Positions 33,686 to 43,571 of a stretch of DNA of 64,000 nt are shown here, one piece after another. The DNA lies in contig NZ_CP045483.1 of NCBI RefSeq assembly GCF_009729035.1, positions 1,200,001-1,264,000 on the forward strand, written 5' to 3'. The position numbers were made by a program, and so were the translations under genes. Every line of letters begins with the position of its first letter. Position 1 is the stretch's first letter. The DNA is from Stygiolobus azoricus. GTDB lineage: Archaea; Thermoproteota; Thermoprotei_A; Sulfolobales; Sulfolobaceae. The notes under the pieces are model-generated. The model saw only the letters and a program-made list of their open reading frames with translations. It made no database searches and had not been told where the DNA came from.

Positions 33686-35065
33686 ATGACTTTAAGGGAT
33701 GTGTTCAAACCTCTAGACCAAAGGAGTTTTGATGTATGGCACATAAAATCTCTAATAACGACTGGAATGGGTGTCTTCACCGACGGATATGACTTGTCTT
33801 CAATAGGACTGGTTTTAACTACAGTTCTATCTTACTTCGGAGTGACAGCTGGCTCTCCAGAATACAAACTATGGTCTTCCCTCCTAACCGGTTCAGCCTT
33901 AGCAGGAGCTGCAATAGGAGCCCTACTTTTCGGTTACTTAGCCAACAAAGGAAGGAAAAAGTTTTACGGTATCGATGTAACTTTAATGACGATAGGAGCT
34001 TTACTACAAGCAGTAGTAACGTCACCGTTACAGTTAGTCTTAGTTAGAGGACTTTTAGGTGTAGGAGTGGGAGCTGACTACGTATTGTCACCTATGATAA
34101 TGGCAGAACATTCAAACGCAAAAGACAGAGGAAAATTAATCGCATTCGGTTTCGGGATGATGTGGGGCTTCGGTTTTGTTACGGCATCTACATTAGACTT
34201 GGTGCTAACTAGCTTAGGCATAAGCGACAGCATAATATGGAGAGTGGTCTTGGCTGCTGGTGCGATACCAGCTGTTGCAGTAGTATATTTGAGGAGGAAG
34301 ATCCCAGAGACACCTAGGTACTTGTTGAGGATTCAAGGTGATTCTAAGGCGTTCAAGGAAGTCGTGAAAACTCTGGCTAAAACCGACGTGAATGTCAAAG
34401 GCGAGTACAAGGACATACGCACTTTCAAGGACTACTTTGCGAGGTTTTACAAAGTATTTATAACCGCTGCTATTTTATGGTTCCTATTTGACATAGTTGC
34501 TTATTCTGGTATCTTATTTGGTCCCTCAAAAATAGCTCCAGCAGTTGGTATTAAGAACGGTGCTGTCTTCAACTTACTCGTAGAATTCGTGTTTGTCTTC
34601 CCCGGAGGAATAGTTGCCATCCTTCTGATAGACAGAGTGGGAAGGAAACCCTTACAAACTGTGGGCTTCTTAGGTATGTTTGCCAGTCTAATGTTGTTCT
34701 CCCTGACGAGGTCATCAATTCCAGTAATAGGAGCTTTCACACTCTATGGGTTATCGCATTTCTTCTCACAGGCTGGACCCGGATCGATCAGTGCCGCCGG
34801 TATGTTAGGCGTGGAACTAGCGCCAACTAAAGTAAGGGGAATTGTACAAGCAATCACTGTAGCTGCTGGTAGAATTGGTGCTGTAATTACTGCGTTCCTA
34901 TTCCCGTATTTACCGTTGAATGTGGCTATAGGAGTATTAAGTGTAGTAGCCTTAGCAGCTGCTGTCCTCACCTACTTCGTAATCCCGGAGACTAAAGGTA
35001 GGCCTTTGGAGGAGAGTTCGGGCGAGATCAAAGTCGTAGAAGTAGAGGAAAAGAGTAAAGAATAA
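33686..35065 (+). CDS. MFS transporter of the sugar/phosphate/organic-acid porter type
   Basis: A twelve-helix transporter of about 459 residues. The loop GYLANKGRKKFYGIDV (after helix 2) and the matching second-half loop DRVGRKPLQTVGF are MFS signatures. The start FDVWHIKSLITTGMGVFTDGYDLSSIGLV resembles Sulfolobales metabolite porters with a G-x-x-T-D-G-Y-D motif in helix 1. The end PETKGRPLEE is the canonical P-E-T-K-G motif of sugar-porter-like families. A GTG at 33677 is in frame, but the ATG at 33686, after a GGAG ribosome site, is preferred. Confidence 0.85.
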   Translation: MTLRDVFKPLDQRSFDVWHIKSLITTGMGVFTDGYDLSSIGLVLTTVLSYFGVTAGSPEYKLWSSLLTGSALAGAAIGALLFGYLANKGRKKFYGIDVTLMTIGALLQAVVTSPLQLVLVRGLLGVGVGADYVLSPMIMAEHSNAKDRGKLIAFGFGMMWGFGFVTASTLDLVLTSLGISDSIIWRVVLAAGAIPAVAVVYLRRKIPETPRYLLRIQGDSKAFKEVVKTLAKTDVNVKGEYKDIRTFKDYFARFYKVFITAAILWFLFDIVAYSGILFGPSKIAPAVGIKNGAVFNLLVEFVFVFPGGIVAILLIDRVGRKPLQTVGFLGMFASLMLFSLTRSSIPVIGAFTLYGLSHFFSQAGPGSISAAGMLGVELAPTKVRGIVQAITVAAGRIGAVITAFLFPYLPLNVAIGVLSVVALAAAVLTYFVIPETKGRPLEESSGEIKVVEVEEKSKE

Positions 35066-35237
35066 GTAAAGAATAAGGTATATATCCTTCCTTTTTTAAA
35101 GAAAATAAGGCTCTGATGACTTCTAGTTCTGTTAAGTTGCTCACCCTTTTAGGGACAGAATGACAAACATTTTAATGACGTGTAAGTTATCGTTGTCCTT
35201 ATGAGAATTTATATTACACGATCACGAATTCTTAAAC

Positions 35238-36254
35238 ATGAAAAAAGGGATAATCATTCTAGTCACAATTACATTACTCATTTCTTCCTTAGCTCTCGTA
35301 CTCTCTAACGTTAACCATAGTGGTAAAAGCTATTTCAGCTCTTCCACTAACTCTTACAGTGCTCATTCTAATAGTTTCACCTCGTCATCTATTAGGATAA
35401 ACTTAATGGAGTTTAACACTTCCTTCAGTTTGATAGGGGAAAAGGGACCAACTCTCGCCTACCCCATTGCGGAAGTTTACAGTACTCATAATTCCCTCCT
35501 TGCCTCTACTTTCCTCTGGAACATACAGAGTTCTGACGGAGTCGTGAACATGACTTTTAAAAACGGTATACTCAAAGTTTCAATAAACCTCACCAATTTC
35601 AAAAAAATACAAAACAATATCCCAGTAGACGGTTATCCAGGCTTAATGTACGGAAGGGAGGGCTGGTTCCCATTTTACGGCTCTACTATTCAATTACCTC
35701 AATTAACTCTACCCCAAAAGCTAGATTCTTTACCCAAATTTTACTCTGAGGTAGACTTCAAACTTTACAAGGTAAACGGGAGCATAGACGACTTCTCCTA
35801 CGACATTTGGTTGACTCAAGACCCTAACGTGACCGTCTTGCAATATCCTTCCATTGAGGTCATGGTCTGGATGTATCATGAGGAGAACATTTCCAGTCAG
35901 TATTTTGTTAAGGTAGGTAACGTTACAGTCACAGCTATTATTAACGGTAGTATGGAAAACGTTATCTTCGATGTTTACGTCTTACCTCATACAGGCTCTA
36001 GTGACGGATGGATTGGTGTATACTACGTATCTCAAGAGCAGCTAGAAGGTGATATAACCCTACCGTTATCCTATTTAATAAAGCAGTCCGTCTACTTCGC
36101 AAGTAAAATCTTTCCATCTCTTTCCCCCAGTCAGTACTATTTAAACGCTATACAAGTTGGTATGGAATTTAACAACGACCCTCAAGGTAACGCTAATTTA
36201 GGGTATGAACTATACGGATGGTATTTAATATTTAACTCAACGGCAGGATCGTAA
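35238..36254 (+). CDS. Secreted GH12-type endo-beta-glucanase-like protein
   Basis: This 338-residue extracellular protein has an N-terminal membrane/signal helix (MKKGIIILVTITLLISSLAL). A Ser/Thr-rich linker (residues 30-55) follows, then a beta-jelly-roll with GH12 features as in Sulfolobus endoglucanases: DGYPGLMYGREGWFPFYGST (about 132-151), FSYDIWLTQDPNV (about 187-199), IEVMVWMYHEE (about 207-217, candidate nucleophile Glu 208) and IQVGMEFNND (about 309-318, candidate acid/base Glu 314). It likely hydrolyses beta-1,4-glucans outside the cell at low pH. The gene has a promoter region of its own and no partners. Confidence 0.7.
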   Translation: MKKGIIILVTITLLISSLALVLSNVNHSGKSYFSSSTNSYSAHSNSFTSSSIRINLMEFNTSFSLIGEKGPTLAYPIAEVYSTHNSLLASTFLWNIQSSDGVVNMTFKNGILKVSINLTNFKKIQNNIPVDGYPGLMYGREGWFPFYGSTIQLPQLTLPQKLDSLPKFYSEVDFKLYKVNGSIDDFSYDIWLTQDPNVTVLQYPSIEVMVWMYHEENISSQYFVKVGNVTVTAIINGSMENVIFDVYVLPHTGSSDGWIGVYYVSQEQLEGDITLPLSYLIKQSVYFASKIFPSLSPSQYYLNAIQVGMEFNNDPQGNANLGYELYGWYLIFNSTAGS

Positions 36255-36414
36255 AATACCGGCTTTAGAGAGTTCGTGAAGAAATTTCTGTTTTTTCTTT
36301 ATCAAACTGATAGGGGCAACTCATGGGGGATTGTTCAAGTTTAGCTATAATTTCCTCCTCACATATAGACAGAATGTTCATTACGGGTTTACAAAATGTC
36401 TCTCTCATGTTACT

Positions 36415-36561
36415 TTTTCATTCATCATCAGTGACTTTATACCTCCCGATATTAGAAGTCCCACTATTCCTATCATTTTAACGATATCCCCTAAAATTGA
36501 CACTATTCCTAAATTTACAAGATATAATGGTAAACCAGCCGTAAATACTACAGAACGTTCA
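36415..36561 (-). pseudogene. Fragment of a membrane protein gene
   Basis: The minus strand encodes [20 protein letters not shown] then SILGDIVKMIGIVGLLISGG and ends TGA at 36415. Two hydrophobic helices without a start indicate a 3' remnant of a larger transporter-like gene. The plus strand at 36568-36698 has a separate short coding-like run ([17 protein letters not shown]) of unknown origin. Confidence 0.35.
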
Positions 36562-36783
36562 AGCTAGGGAAAGTGTAGCTGTTGATATCTCAAGTATGGC
36601 TGAGATTATTTTAGGAAAAGACGATGTCAATTACATTAGGATCCCAACCTGCCTTGATGAGGTATACCGCTGGAAGTCATTAGCTGAGAACCTCTAAAGG
36701 AAGTGCCCAAGGAGGTTGAAAGGACAATAAGAGAATCTTAGTATAGGATTCGTTCCTTCCACTAAAAGGCTAGGAGTATAATA

Positions 36784-36814
36784 GATCCTCGCTTGCAGGG
36801 AGGAAGTCAGTGAA
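36784..36814 (+). mobile_element. Solo IS200/IS605-like right-end fragment
   Basis: ATCCTCGCTTGCAGGGAGGA followed by AGTCAGT matches the 3' half of the minus-strand copies at 5009-5058 and 38546-38597, and the tail resembles the resident element's right end. No transposase is attached. Confidence 0.4.
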
Positions 36815-36863
36815 CTCCTGAACAAAAGGAAGCTTAGCATCAGATTTGAGTGAATTTATTAGA

Positions 36864-37215
36864 GTGAGTCAAAAATAATATCTTAATTTTAATCTAAAAA
36901 ACTCCCATCAACCTTCAGCTTATGTAATAAAATTTTCCATCTCTCTTGCGATTGTTTCTGAATCTTTCAATGACGAGTATATTCAGAGTAGGTGGCTTTC
37001 CTTTTCCATAAGTACAAAAATAATGTATTCCTCATTATTCTAATAGCTTACCTCTCGCGTCATTCAGTACTTTCAAGTTTCTTTATCTAATCAATGTCTC
37101 GGATAGGAAGCAAAAGTCGTTATTTTTGACTCACAAGTGAATCAATTTTTCGTTATTTTTGACTCACAAGTGAATCAATTTTTCGTTATTTTTGACTCAC
37201 AAGTGAATCATTTTT
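36864..37215. repeat. Three 33-bp tandem iterons with a palindromic core, plus one inverted partial copy
   Basis: A 33-bp unit beginning CGTTATTTTTGACTCACAAG starts at 37118, 37151 and 37184. The first two copies are identical, and the third lacks one A near its end. Each contains the imperfect dyad GACTCACAAGTGAATC. A reverse-oriented piece GTGAGTCAAAAATAA sits at 36864-36878. The third copy runs into the TATA-like TTTTTAAAT (37211-37219), 22 bp before the ATPase start, so the array is well placed as an operator for that gene. Confidence 0.85.
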
Positions 37216-37240
37216 AAATCACTTCTCCTTATTTTTACAT

Positions 37241-38515
37241 GTGGATAGAGAGAAAATAATACAAGCGTTGATAGACTGGAACTTCTGGTACAAATCTCAA
37301 TTCACCGGTGTCCTCAGAGATTACACTGATAAAGTAATCCAAATACTAAAAGAAGGTATAGTTTGTGACCTAGTTGGGGTAAAGAGATCAGGTAAGTCCA
37401 CTATCTTTAACCAAGTGGTAAAGAAACTAGTGGAGGAGGGCGTAAACCCTTTTCTCACCCTCATTATAAACTTTGAAGATCCGAGATTAGCGGAAATTAA
37501 CGATGGGAAAAAGCTTTTTGACCTCCTTAACGTATATAAGGAAGAAACCGGAGTAAAAGGTAAGCCTTACATTTTCTTAGATGAAGTTCAAAGGGTAAAG
37601 GGATGGGAGGGATTTGTGAGGTCTTTAATAGATAGAAAAGAAGCTTTTATCTCCGTCTCAGGCTCAACGTCCAAAGTGAACAAAGGTAGAGTGAAAGAGG
37701 TGTTAGCGGGCAGGCACATCTCTCTAGAAGTATTACCCTTCTCTTTTAAGGAGTTCCTTAACTTTAAGGGAGTGAAAATAGAGAGACAATTAGACGCGAT
37801 AGCAAGAAGTAGTGAGATAAAGTCCCTTTTTCAGGAATACCTTAAATTCGGCGGATTCCCTATGGTGGTTAACAGTGACGTAAAGGAGAAAGTATTGTTA
37901 CAACTCTACGATGACATAATCAGTAAAGACGTAATAGAGGAGTGCAGCATTAAAAGGTCAGATAAACTGAGATCCTTAGCACTATTTTACATATCTAATG
38001 TAGGTAACAGAGTCTCCCTCAGGAGGGTGTCACGTGCCTTAGAAATCCCCCTGAGGACCGTAGAGAGGTTTACAGCCTGTATTGAGAACTCCATGTTAAT
38101 ACACTTTGTTAGACCTCTTTCCCCTTCCTTGTCTCAGATGGTAAAGGGAGAGAGAAAGGTGTATAGCGTTGATACCGGACTCTCAAACGTGGTAGGTTAC
38201 AGACTGAATCAGAACTTAGGCTCACTTCTTGAGAATCTCGTCTATCTAGAGTTGAGGAGGCGTTATGGTGGTGAGTCTATCTACTATTATCACGGTAAAA
38301 ACGAAGTGGACTTCTTAATATTACAGCAAAATGAGGTGACGGAAGCCTATCAAGTAACTTACACGTTAAACGATGAGAGGGAAATGAAGGGGATAAGGGA
38401 GGTGATGAAGAGAAAAAAGGTGAGAGCATATATTCTCACTTTTGATGACGAAGAAAGGATAGAAGAAAACGGAGTTAGAATAGTTAAAATATGGAAATGG
38501 GCTCTCGGTTTTTAG
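37241..38515 (+). CDS. AAA-type ATPase with DUF4143 domain
   Basis: This 424-residue ATPase has Walker [12 protein letters not shown] (about 46-56), Walker [20 protein letters not shown] (about 107-125), a sensor-like [10 protein letters not shown] (about 136-145) and the DUF4143 C-terminal part: a winged-helix-like block ([19 protein letters not shown]), then [18 protein letters not shown] and [19 protein letters not shown]. The last two resemble a PD-(D/E)xK nuclease-like fold with E, D and Q positions. Family members are widespread in archaea and often mobile; the function is unknown. GTG at 37241 is the only sensible start, giving a leaderless message after the TATA box. Three iterons precede it, suggesting autoregulation. 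Confidence 0.8.
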   Translation: MDREKIIQALIDWNFWYKSQFTGVLRDYTDKVIQILKEGIVCDLVGVKRSGKSTIFNQVVKKLVEEGVNPFLTLIINFEDPRLAEINDGKKLFDLLNVYKEETGVKGKPYIFLDEVQRVKGWEGFVRSLIDRKEAFISVSGSTSKVNKGRVKEVLAGRHISLEVLPFSFKEFLNFKGVKIERQLDAIARSSEIKSLFQEYLKFGGFPMVVNSDVKEKVLLQLYDDIISKDVIEECSIKRSDKLRSLALFYISNVGNRVSLRRVSRALEIPLRTVERFTACIENSMLIHFVRPLSPSLSQMVKGERKVYSVDTGLSNVVGYRLNQNLGSLLENLVYLELRRRYGGESIYYYHGKNEVDFLILQQNEVTEAYQVTYTLNDEREMKGIREVMKRKKVRAYILTFDDEERIEENGVRIVKIWKWALGF

Positions 38516-38545
38516 TCGATTTCTGAAATGGAGTAATCATGGTAT

Positions 38546-38597
38546 CTAACTTCCTCCCTGCCAGCGAAGGTTTCCTCCTCATAGTTCCCACCATCGG
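38546..38597 (-). mobile_element. Solo IS200/IS605-like right-end remnant
   Basis: On the minus strand it reads GGTGGGAACTATGAGGAGGA, a loop with CTTCGCTGG, then CAGGGAGGAAGTTAG. It is very similar to the copy at 5009-5058. Between here and the HAD gene, the frame 38689-38871 (60 residues, Lys/Arg-rich middle) is open but I see no family and doubt it. Confidence 0.45.
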
Positions 38598-38878
38598 TCC
38601 GAGACTAAACCAGTCCAGTAACTCATAGATCCTCCAATTTGGGATAGAGAGTGAACAGAGACTTTTATCGGCAAGTTACTTTGAAGAAATGCCGTTAATT
38701 GCCCCTTCCTCAATTGAGCTGGGGAGGAGTGTCATTAGCATCATTAAAAGAAAATTCGATAAAAGAAATAAGAGGAAAAAGATAATTAGTGAATTAAGTT
38801 ACCACTACATAATGTTTTTAGCTATAACTGATCTCCTCCCCCAAAGGACGAGGCTTTCCGATATTTTGTAATGTTTTT

Positions 38879-39565
38879 TCACGTTTCTTTCTCTATAAAT
38901 ATACTCTCTTTTTCTATTTCCTTAAGGACTTCCCTTAGGCTAGAGTATTTTTCACTGATTTCATCGTAAGCGTTTCTCCTGTCTAACAGAACACCTCGAA
39001 GCCCGGCATTAACTGCACCTACCACATCAACTTCGTAAATATCTCCTATGTGAACAGCCATCTCTCTACCTTCAGGTATGGCTAGCTTAAATATCTCGGG
39101 ATTAGGTTTTACCTTCCCTACTTCAAAGGAAAATACTACCTTGTCAAAGTATTTCCTCAGACCGAACGTCTCTAGGTGTTTCTTAGCCCTACCGTTATTT
39201 GCAGCATTACTTATGAGTACAGTCTTTAATCCTAAAGACTTGGCAGCCTCTAAAAACTCTATAACGTCATCATACATTAGAACTTCTTTTTCGGCTTTTC
39301 TCCTCGCTTCCTCAATTTTCTCTATGTCTCTGTCGCTTAATTTAAGCCCTAACTCGTTAAATATTTCTCTCAGCGAGGGTGTGTTATTTCCGTTCGGGTT
39401 AGGTTCTAATTTTTTACCTCTTATCTTAGCTGAAACCCTGAAGAGCTTTTTTGCAGGTATATTATAGCCTAAGTCTTTGAGCGCTTGTGATATTACTTCG
39501 TATCTCCACGGCTTGTTGTATATCAATGTGTCACCTAAATCCAGAGAGATTATTTTTATTTTCAT
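38879..39565 (-). CDS. HAD-superfamily hydrolase (phosphatase-like)
   Basis: This 228-residue protein carries all four HAD motifs: SLDLGDTL (about 7-14, nucleophile Asp), VLISNAANNG (about 116-125), GKVKPNPEIF (about 149-158, Lys) and VHIGDIYEVDVVGAVNAG (about 170-187). The region between motifs I and II is a helical cap (type C1), as in phosphoglycolate phosphatase-like and dehalogenase-like enzymes. The first motif ends D-T, with Gly between the two Asp, consistent with phosphatase chemistry. The substrate cannot be read. It is convergent with the ATPase gene. Confidence 0.85.
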   Translation of the reverse strand: MKIKIISLDLGDTLIYNKPWRYEVISQALKDLGYNIPAKKLFRVSAKIRGKKLEPNPNGNNTPSLREIFNELGLKLSDRDIEKIEEARRKAEKEVLMYDDVIEFLEAAKSLGLKTVLISNAANNGRAKKHLETFGLRKYFDKVVFSFEVGKVKPNPEIFKLAIPEGREMAVHIGDIYEVDVVGAVNAGLRGVLLDRRNAYDEISEKYSSLREVLKEIEKESIFIEKET

Positions 39566-39955
39566 TGGAAGTTCTAAAATTCATATCAGATAAAAAATTT
39601 TGTTAACTCTCATGTGAAGACTAAATAACTTTGTTGAACACTATTTGCTTAATAGAGAAAGTAAGGCATTAACATGCAGTAGATACAGTAAAAAGGGCGA
39701 AGATAATATATTATTTAGATTTAAAGACTCTATGACTCTAACCGTTAACACTTGTGTTATAGGTAGAAAAATTATATCTCTGATATTACTGATTTTGGAT
39801 TATAAGTTTAGTAAAGGATTAATATTAAAAATTACAAAATCCTATGAAGCCTAAATATACACTCTACTTAATTTGAATAAAAAAAGTAGTAGTTTCGTGA
39901 GAACACGATCTAAAGAATGGATAAACCATAAATTTTGATAGTCATCACTTTCTTT
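39566..39955. other. Intergenic region, nothing recognised
   Basis: Short open frames exist (for example 39645-39854) but have no recognisable family or start context. Confidence 0.3.
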
Positions 39956-40402
39956 ATGGAGGTAGGTCGTAAATACAAACTATTTGCATTTTTAAACCTT
40001 TCAATCTCAATCTTGGTAATCACTATAGCATCAGTAGAAACTCATGTCTCATTTATCTTACCTCCCTTTTTGGCTACAGCTGCAACTAAGCTACCGGACC
40101 CAGCATGGAAGTTTCAGAGGAGTCTCGTGGTAATATCTTCCTATCTGCTTTCCGCAAGTGTGGGAGTGATCTTTGTGCCTCTAGGTTCGAGCATCTTTAT
40201 AGCTGTCTTAGCGTCAATAATAGCCTATGGTATTGAATTACTTCTAGATATAGAACACCCACTGTCAATTCTGGCTACTTTTCTAGGAGTTTTAGAAAGG
40301 GTTTCGCCCATTTATATTTTACATCCTGTCATTGTAGGAGTACTCACTATTGAAGGGATTAATTACATGATCTCGAGGATAATGAAGGTGAGTATGAAAT
40401 AA
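39956..40402 (+). CDS. HPP-like integral membrane protein
   Basis: This protein of about 148 residues has four to five hydrophobic helices. SFILPPFLATAATKLPDPAW followed by KFQRSLVVISSYLLSASVGV resembles the conserved part of HPP-family membrane proteins (linked in some lineages to nitrite transport). The histidine-proline-proline signature itself is not present. The ATG at 39956 is preferred over a TTG at 39935. No neighbour suggests the role. Confidence 0.5.
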   Translation: MEVGRKYKLFAFLNLSISILVITIASVETHVSFILPPFLATAATKLPDPAWKFQRSLVVISSYLLSASVGVIFVPLGSSIFIAVLASIIAYGIELLLDIEHPLSILATFLGVLERVSPIYILHPVIVGVLTIEGINYMISRIMKVSMK

Positions 40403-41105
40403 AAACAATTGGGGAGTGAGTTACAGAGGGTAAGTAAAACGCGATTTACCCTAGACTGAAGATAATTTGAAAGATATTTTTGAAGAGAAAGCTCGTTACT
40501 TAAAAATTCACCACTAGTTGGGTTGAGGAGAAGCTGATGGGACAAGAGGTCTTATTTCTCTCTACCCGACCTCTAACGTTGTACACTATGAATTCCTCAT
40601 GTCCAGAAAAATGTAAGTCGAGCTTACGTTATTTAGAATCGATTTTACGATTCATCTTACAAATTATGAGAATTTCACTACTTCAGTTGTAAAAAGCTGA
40701 AATCCTTGAGGCTTATTGGCGAAAGAAATAACACTTTAGCTTCCTAATTTTTAATTAAAGACAACAAGAGGAGAGGCGGGCTACCGTAGTAATTGACAAG
40801 TAGCTTCTGAAACGTCCATGCCATAGCCTTTGTACTCCTCTACTATCTCATCCTTTACCTTCAGTCTGGCCAAAAAGTCAGCATTAGTATCTAATCGGAA
40901 AAATTAGCTGAGTGCCCTTTCTTCTAAGCCTTCACGAGATCTAGGTGACCTTCTTCCAACCCATTATCACTTACGCTCTCCCTGTCAATCAACAAAGAAT
41001 TAGATACTTCAAGAGCAAAATTTTAAGCTTATCTTGACATGTAAGGCATTTTCGTTTACTGAGGAAAGTATAAACGAAACAAGTTATTGAAACACCTCTT
41101 ATCTT
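40403..41105. other. Intergenic region with a short minus-strand coding-like remnant
   Basis: At about 40785-40885 the minus strand reads NADFLARLKVKDEIVEEYKG then YGMDVSEATCQLLR and stops, a possible tail of a small helical or antitoxin-like protein. Upstream at 40900-41000 another short frame (NSLLIDRESVSDNGLEEGHL) looks degenerate. Nothing else is recognised. Confidence 0.3.
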
Positions 41106-41459
41106 TTATATCAGTTTAATTAATTTTTCTATATCTTTTTTAAGAACCTCAACTACTTCTTTCTGTAGCCTGGCCTCATGAAAACCTTCAATATGTAATA
41201 TCCATGCAGATTTCCATAACGATCTTATATCAGAATAAATATTCTCAAGTTCATCGATAGCATCAAAGTAGAGCCTCGAGTTCCAATGTCCGATTTGATT
41301 CGCCTTAGAAATAGTCTTTATGGAATTCCTATACGATAGAATTTTTATTGCCTCTTCCGCCACCTTATAATATTTTTCACTAGCTTGGACAACATCGCCT
41401 TTCGAAAGTAACTCATCAGCTTCTTTCAATAATCTTTCTATTGAGTCTTTCGTCAGCAA
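41106..41459 (-). CDS. PaREP1-family HEPN-like protein, copy 2
   Basis: This 117-residue all-helical protein has RLLKEADELLSKGDVVQASEKYYKVAEEAIKIL (about 9-41), the family's conserved tandem helix pair, related to HEPN and other four-helix proteins. The RX4-6H RNase motif is not evident. It is a diverged paralog of the next gene upstream (41416-41790), which it overlaps by 44 bp. Tandem copies are common in crenarchaea. Function is unknown; a link to toxin-antitoxin or nucleotidyltransferase pairs is known only for related HEPN families. Confidence 0.7.
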   Translation of the reverse strand: MLTKDSIERLLKEADELLSKGDVVQASEKYYKVAEEAIKILSYRNSIKTISKANQIGHWNSRLYFDAIDELENIYSDIRSLWKSAWILHIEGFHEARLQKEVVEVLKKDIEKLIKLI

Positions 41460-41790
41460 GCTGAACTAACTTAACTATATCTTCCCTATATTTCTTTATC
41501 TGGCTAATGTCGAGATTAACCGTTATTAGTGCCACTGCAGAGCCCCAACTGTCCAGTACCCACTTACCAAATGTTGACGACAGTTTAAATACTGCTTTAA
41601 TAACCGTCTCTGTATCCCAGTTCTTTCTCATAACTTCAGAGAGTATATCCCCCTCAAGACTAGCTAGAATTTTTATTGCCTCTTCTGCTGCCTTATAATA
41701 TTTCTCACTTGCTTGGACAACTTCGCCTTTCGAAAGTAACTCATCAGCTTCTTCTAAATAAACATCAGCAGACGATTTCAGGAGTTGCAT
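41416..41790 (-). CDS. PaREP1-family HEPN-like protein, copy 1
   Basis: This 124-residue helical protein contains YLEEADELLSKGEVVQASEKYYKAAEEAIKIL, nearly the same block as in its downstream paralog. It continues with LEGDILSEVMRKNWDTETVI and a Trp-containing helix (STFGKWVLDSWGSAV) that the paralog partly lacks. The ATG at 41790 is preferred over a TTG three codons earlier. The operon of two copies suggests a heteromeric complex, by inference only. Confidence 0.7.
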   Translation of the reverse strand: MQLLKSSADVYLEEADELLSKGEVVQASEKYYKAAEEAIKILASLEGDILSEVMRKNWDTETVIKAVFKLSSTFGKWVLDSWGSAVALITVNLDISQIKKYREDIVKLVQLADERLNRKIIERS

Positions 41791-42205
41791 TATTATCAAA
41801 TAATTTTTCTACATTCACACTAATAAGCCCTCAGGAGGCAAAACAAGTTTAGTGTTCACAACCTACCTCAAGCATTACCACGTGGTGTTTCCAGCGTTCA
41901 TGCCACTCATCAGTTTTGAAACACGAGAGTAAAGTTCAACTCATCATCTTTTAAAATTCGTCGATGTTGAATTTATCCCTCCATTCCATGACTGCCAACC
42001 ACTGTCAAAACGATATAGCCTAACTACCAAACAAACCAGTCTTTTCTTTAACACCCTTTCCTCTCCGTCGTGGAACGTGTGACGTAATTTTCCCAAAACA
42101 ACATTGCCTTCACTTCAACCTCATTGAAACCAAACATCTGGTATAGAACAAGCTTATGAGGATAAGTTATGAGTACTTAAGATCAGTATATTGCTATCCC
42201 TCTTT

Positions 42206-42410
42206 ATTCCACAATTACTAAATTTGAGTTGTAAAGGTATACTATTACCTCATAGAAAATCAATAATTCAATTAAAGAGATTTCTATAGGAATTTTACTA
42301 ACGTCAACGTCGGGTATAAATAGTGTTACGTATCTCTTTTTAATTTTCGCCTCAGCAGATGAGACTATTTCTAGTAAACTTAATAGGTTTTCTCGTACTG
42401 CAGTCTATTT
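42206..42410 (-). pseudogene. 3' remnant of an unknown gene
   Basis: A coding-like minus-strand frame reads TAVRENLLSLLEIVSSAEAK then IKKRYVTLFIPDVDVSKIPI and more to a stop at 42206, without any start codon. The region 41800-42205 and 42411-42565 shows no gene. Confidence 0.3.
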
Positions 42411-42565
42411 TTAATATCTACTTAAACTTTTTAATCTTCTCCTCATACTCTACACTGTTACATAAGGCGTATCATTTTTGCCATCTAGTAGCCTTACAAA
42501 TAAGGTAACAGCTAGACCAGTTATGCAAAGAAAGTAGTCCTTACTCTTAACAGCATGTTACATGG

Positions 42566-43330
42566 TTAGAGATAATAACCTAATGCGAAGGGAACCCCTT
42601 TGATCACCATCAAAGGAAACAACTTAACCTTCTCTCCCAAAGTTAGTCCCGGCCTACTCCTCCTCTCGTAAATAAACCTTTCATACTCAGTCCCCCTTAA
42701 TAATTTCGCGTTCTTCCCGTACTTATACCACTTCCTCATAAATCCCCACAAGGAATCGTCCTCAATGTGATAGACAGCATTAGGAATGAACTGAACCTTA
42801 CCTTTATACAACTTCATAACGTTATAATAAATTACGCTGTCCTCAAAGGCGTTAAGCTTATCCTTAAGACTCGAAGGGATCATTTCGTAAGCCTTTAACA
42901 GCAACTGCCTATCATACATTCTGGGGATTATACCACCATTGAGTACTGTTAAATTTTCACTCCATTTCTTGTGTACTATTTCCCTATCCAGTATCATAAG
43001 CTTGTGAACAATCCCCTTTCCTACAGTTATCTCTCCTAGGGCAATTACCTTCTCCTCAAAGCCCTTAAAGTTCTCTGAAAAATACATATCAGAATCCAGG
43101 TTTACTACATAGTCACCGCTTGCAGCCTTAGCACCTTCAATTCTGCCAATTAACCTACTGCCCTTTACTTTGAGAACTTTCGCTCCCTCTTTCTCAGCGA
43201 TTTCCACTGTTCTATCCGTAGAATATGAGTCAACAACTATTACCTCGTCAGCCACTCTAAGAGAGGAAACAACCGCGAGTCTAATAGTCCTCTCACTGTT
43301 AAGCGTTGGGATGACAACACTTATTTTCAT
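42566..43330 (-). CDS. GT2-type glycosyltransferase
   Basis: This 254-residue inverting GT-A enzyme has KISVVIPTLNSERTIRLAV (nucleotide-binding strand), ADEVIVVDSYSTDRTVEIAE and YVVNLDSDMYF, with the D-x-D motif (about 77-79) for metal and sugar-nucleotide. The C-terminal part is basic and ends in a hydrophobic segment (KLFPLMVIKGVPFALGYYL) that may associate with the membrane. It is the left edge of the glycan locus and is followed upstream by the flippase gene on the same strand. Confidence 0.85.
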   Translation of the reverse strand: MKISVVIPTLNSERTIRLAVVSSLRVADEVIVVDSYSTDRTVEIAEKEGAKVLKVKGSRLIGRIEGAKAASGDYVVNLDSDMYFSENFKGFEEKVIALGEITVGKGIVHKLMILDREIVHKKWSENLTVLNGGIIPRMYDRQLLLKAYEMIPSSLKDKLNAFEDSVIYYNVMKLYKGKVQFIPNAVYHIEDDSLWGFMRKWYKYGKNAKLLRGTEYERFIYERRSRPGLTLGEKVKLFPLMVIKGVPFALGYYL

Positions 43331-43571
43331 AATTAGAAATTAGGGCTGAATAATTTTAGGTTTTGTGACAATAAGTAGAATACGTCAGTGAGTTTAACTA
43401 CTACTGTAACTGCATACGACAAACAGTAGTGGGTAAAGGTGTCGGTGCTTATATATCTGAAGACGGTGAATTTACGGTTGAGGCAACTTTTTAAGTTTTA
43501 GCTAGAACTACGCCAATAAAAACTAGCAGTAATAACTTGTTATCTTGTTATTCTTTAATAAACTTCTTCAG

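Noticed and set aside
36331-36567. 78-residue plus-strand ORF
   Set aside because: Antisense of a recognisable membrane-protein fragment on the minus strand.
39645-39854. 69-residue ORF after the HAD gene
   Set aside because: Low-complexity AT-rich sequence without family or start signal.
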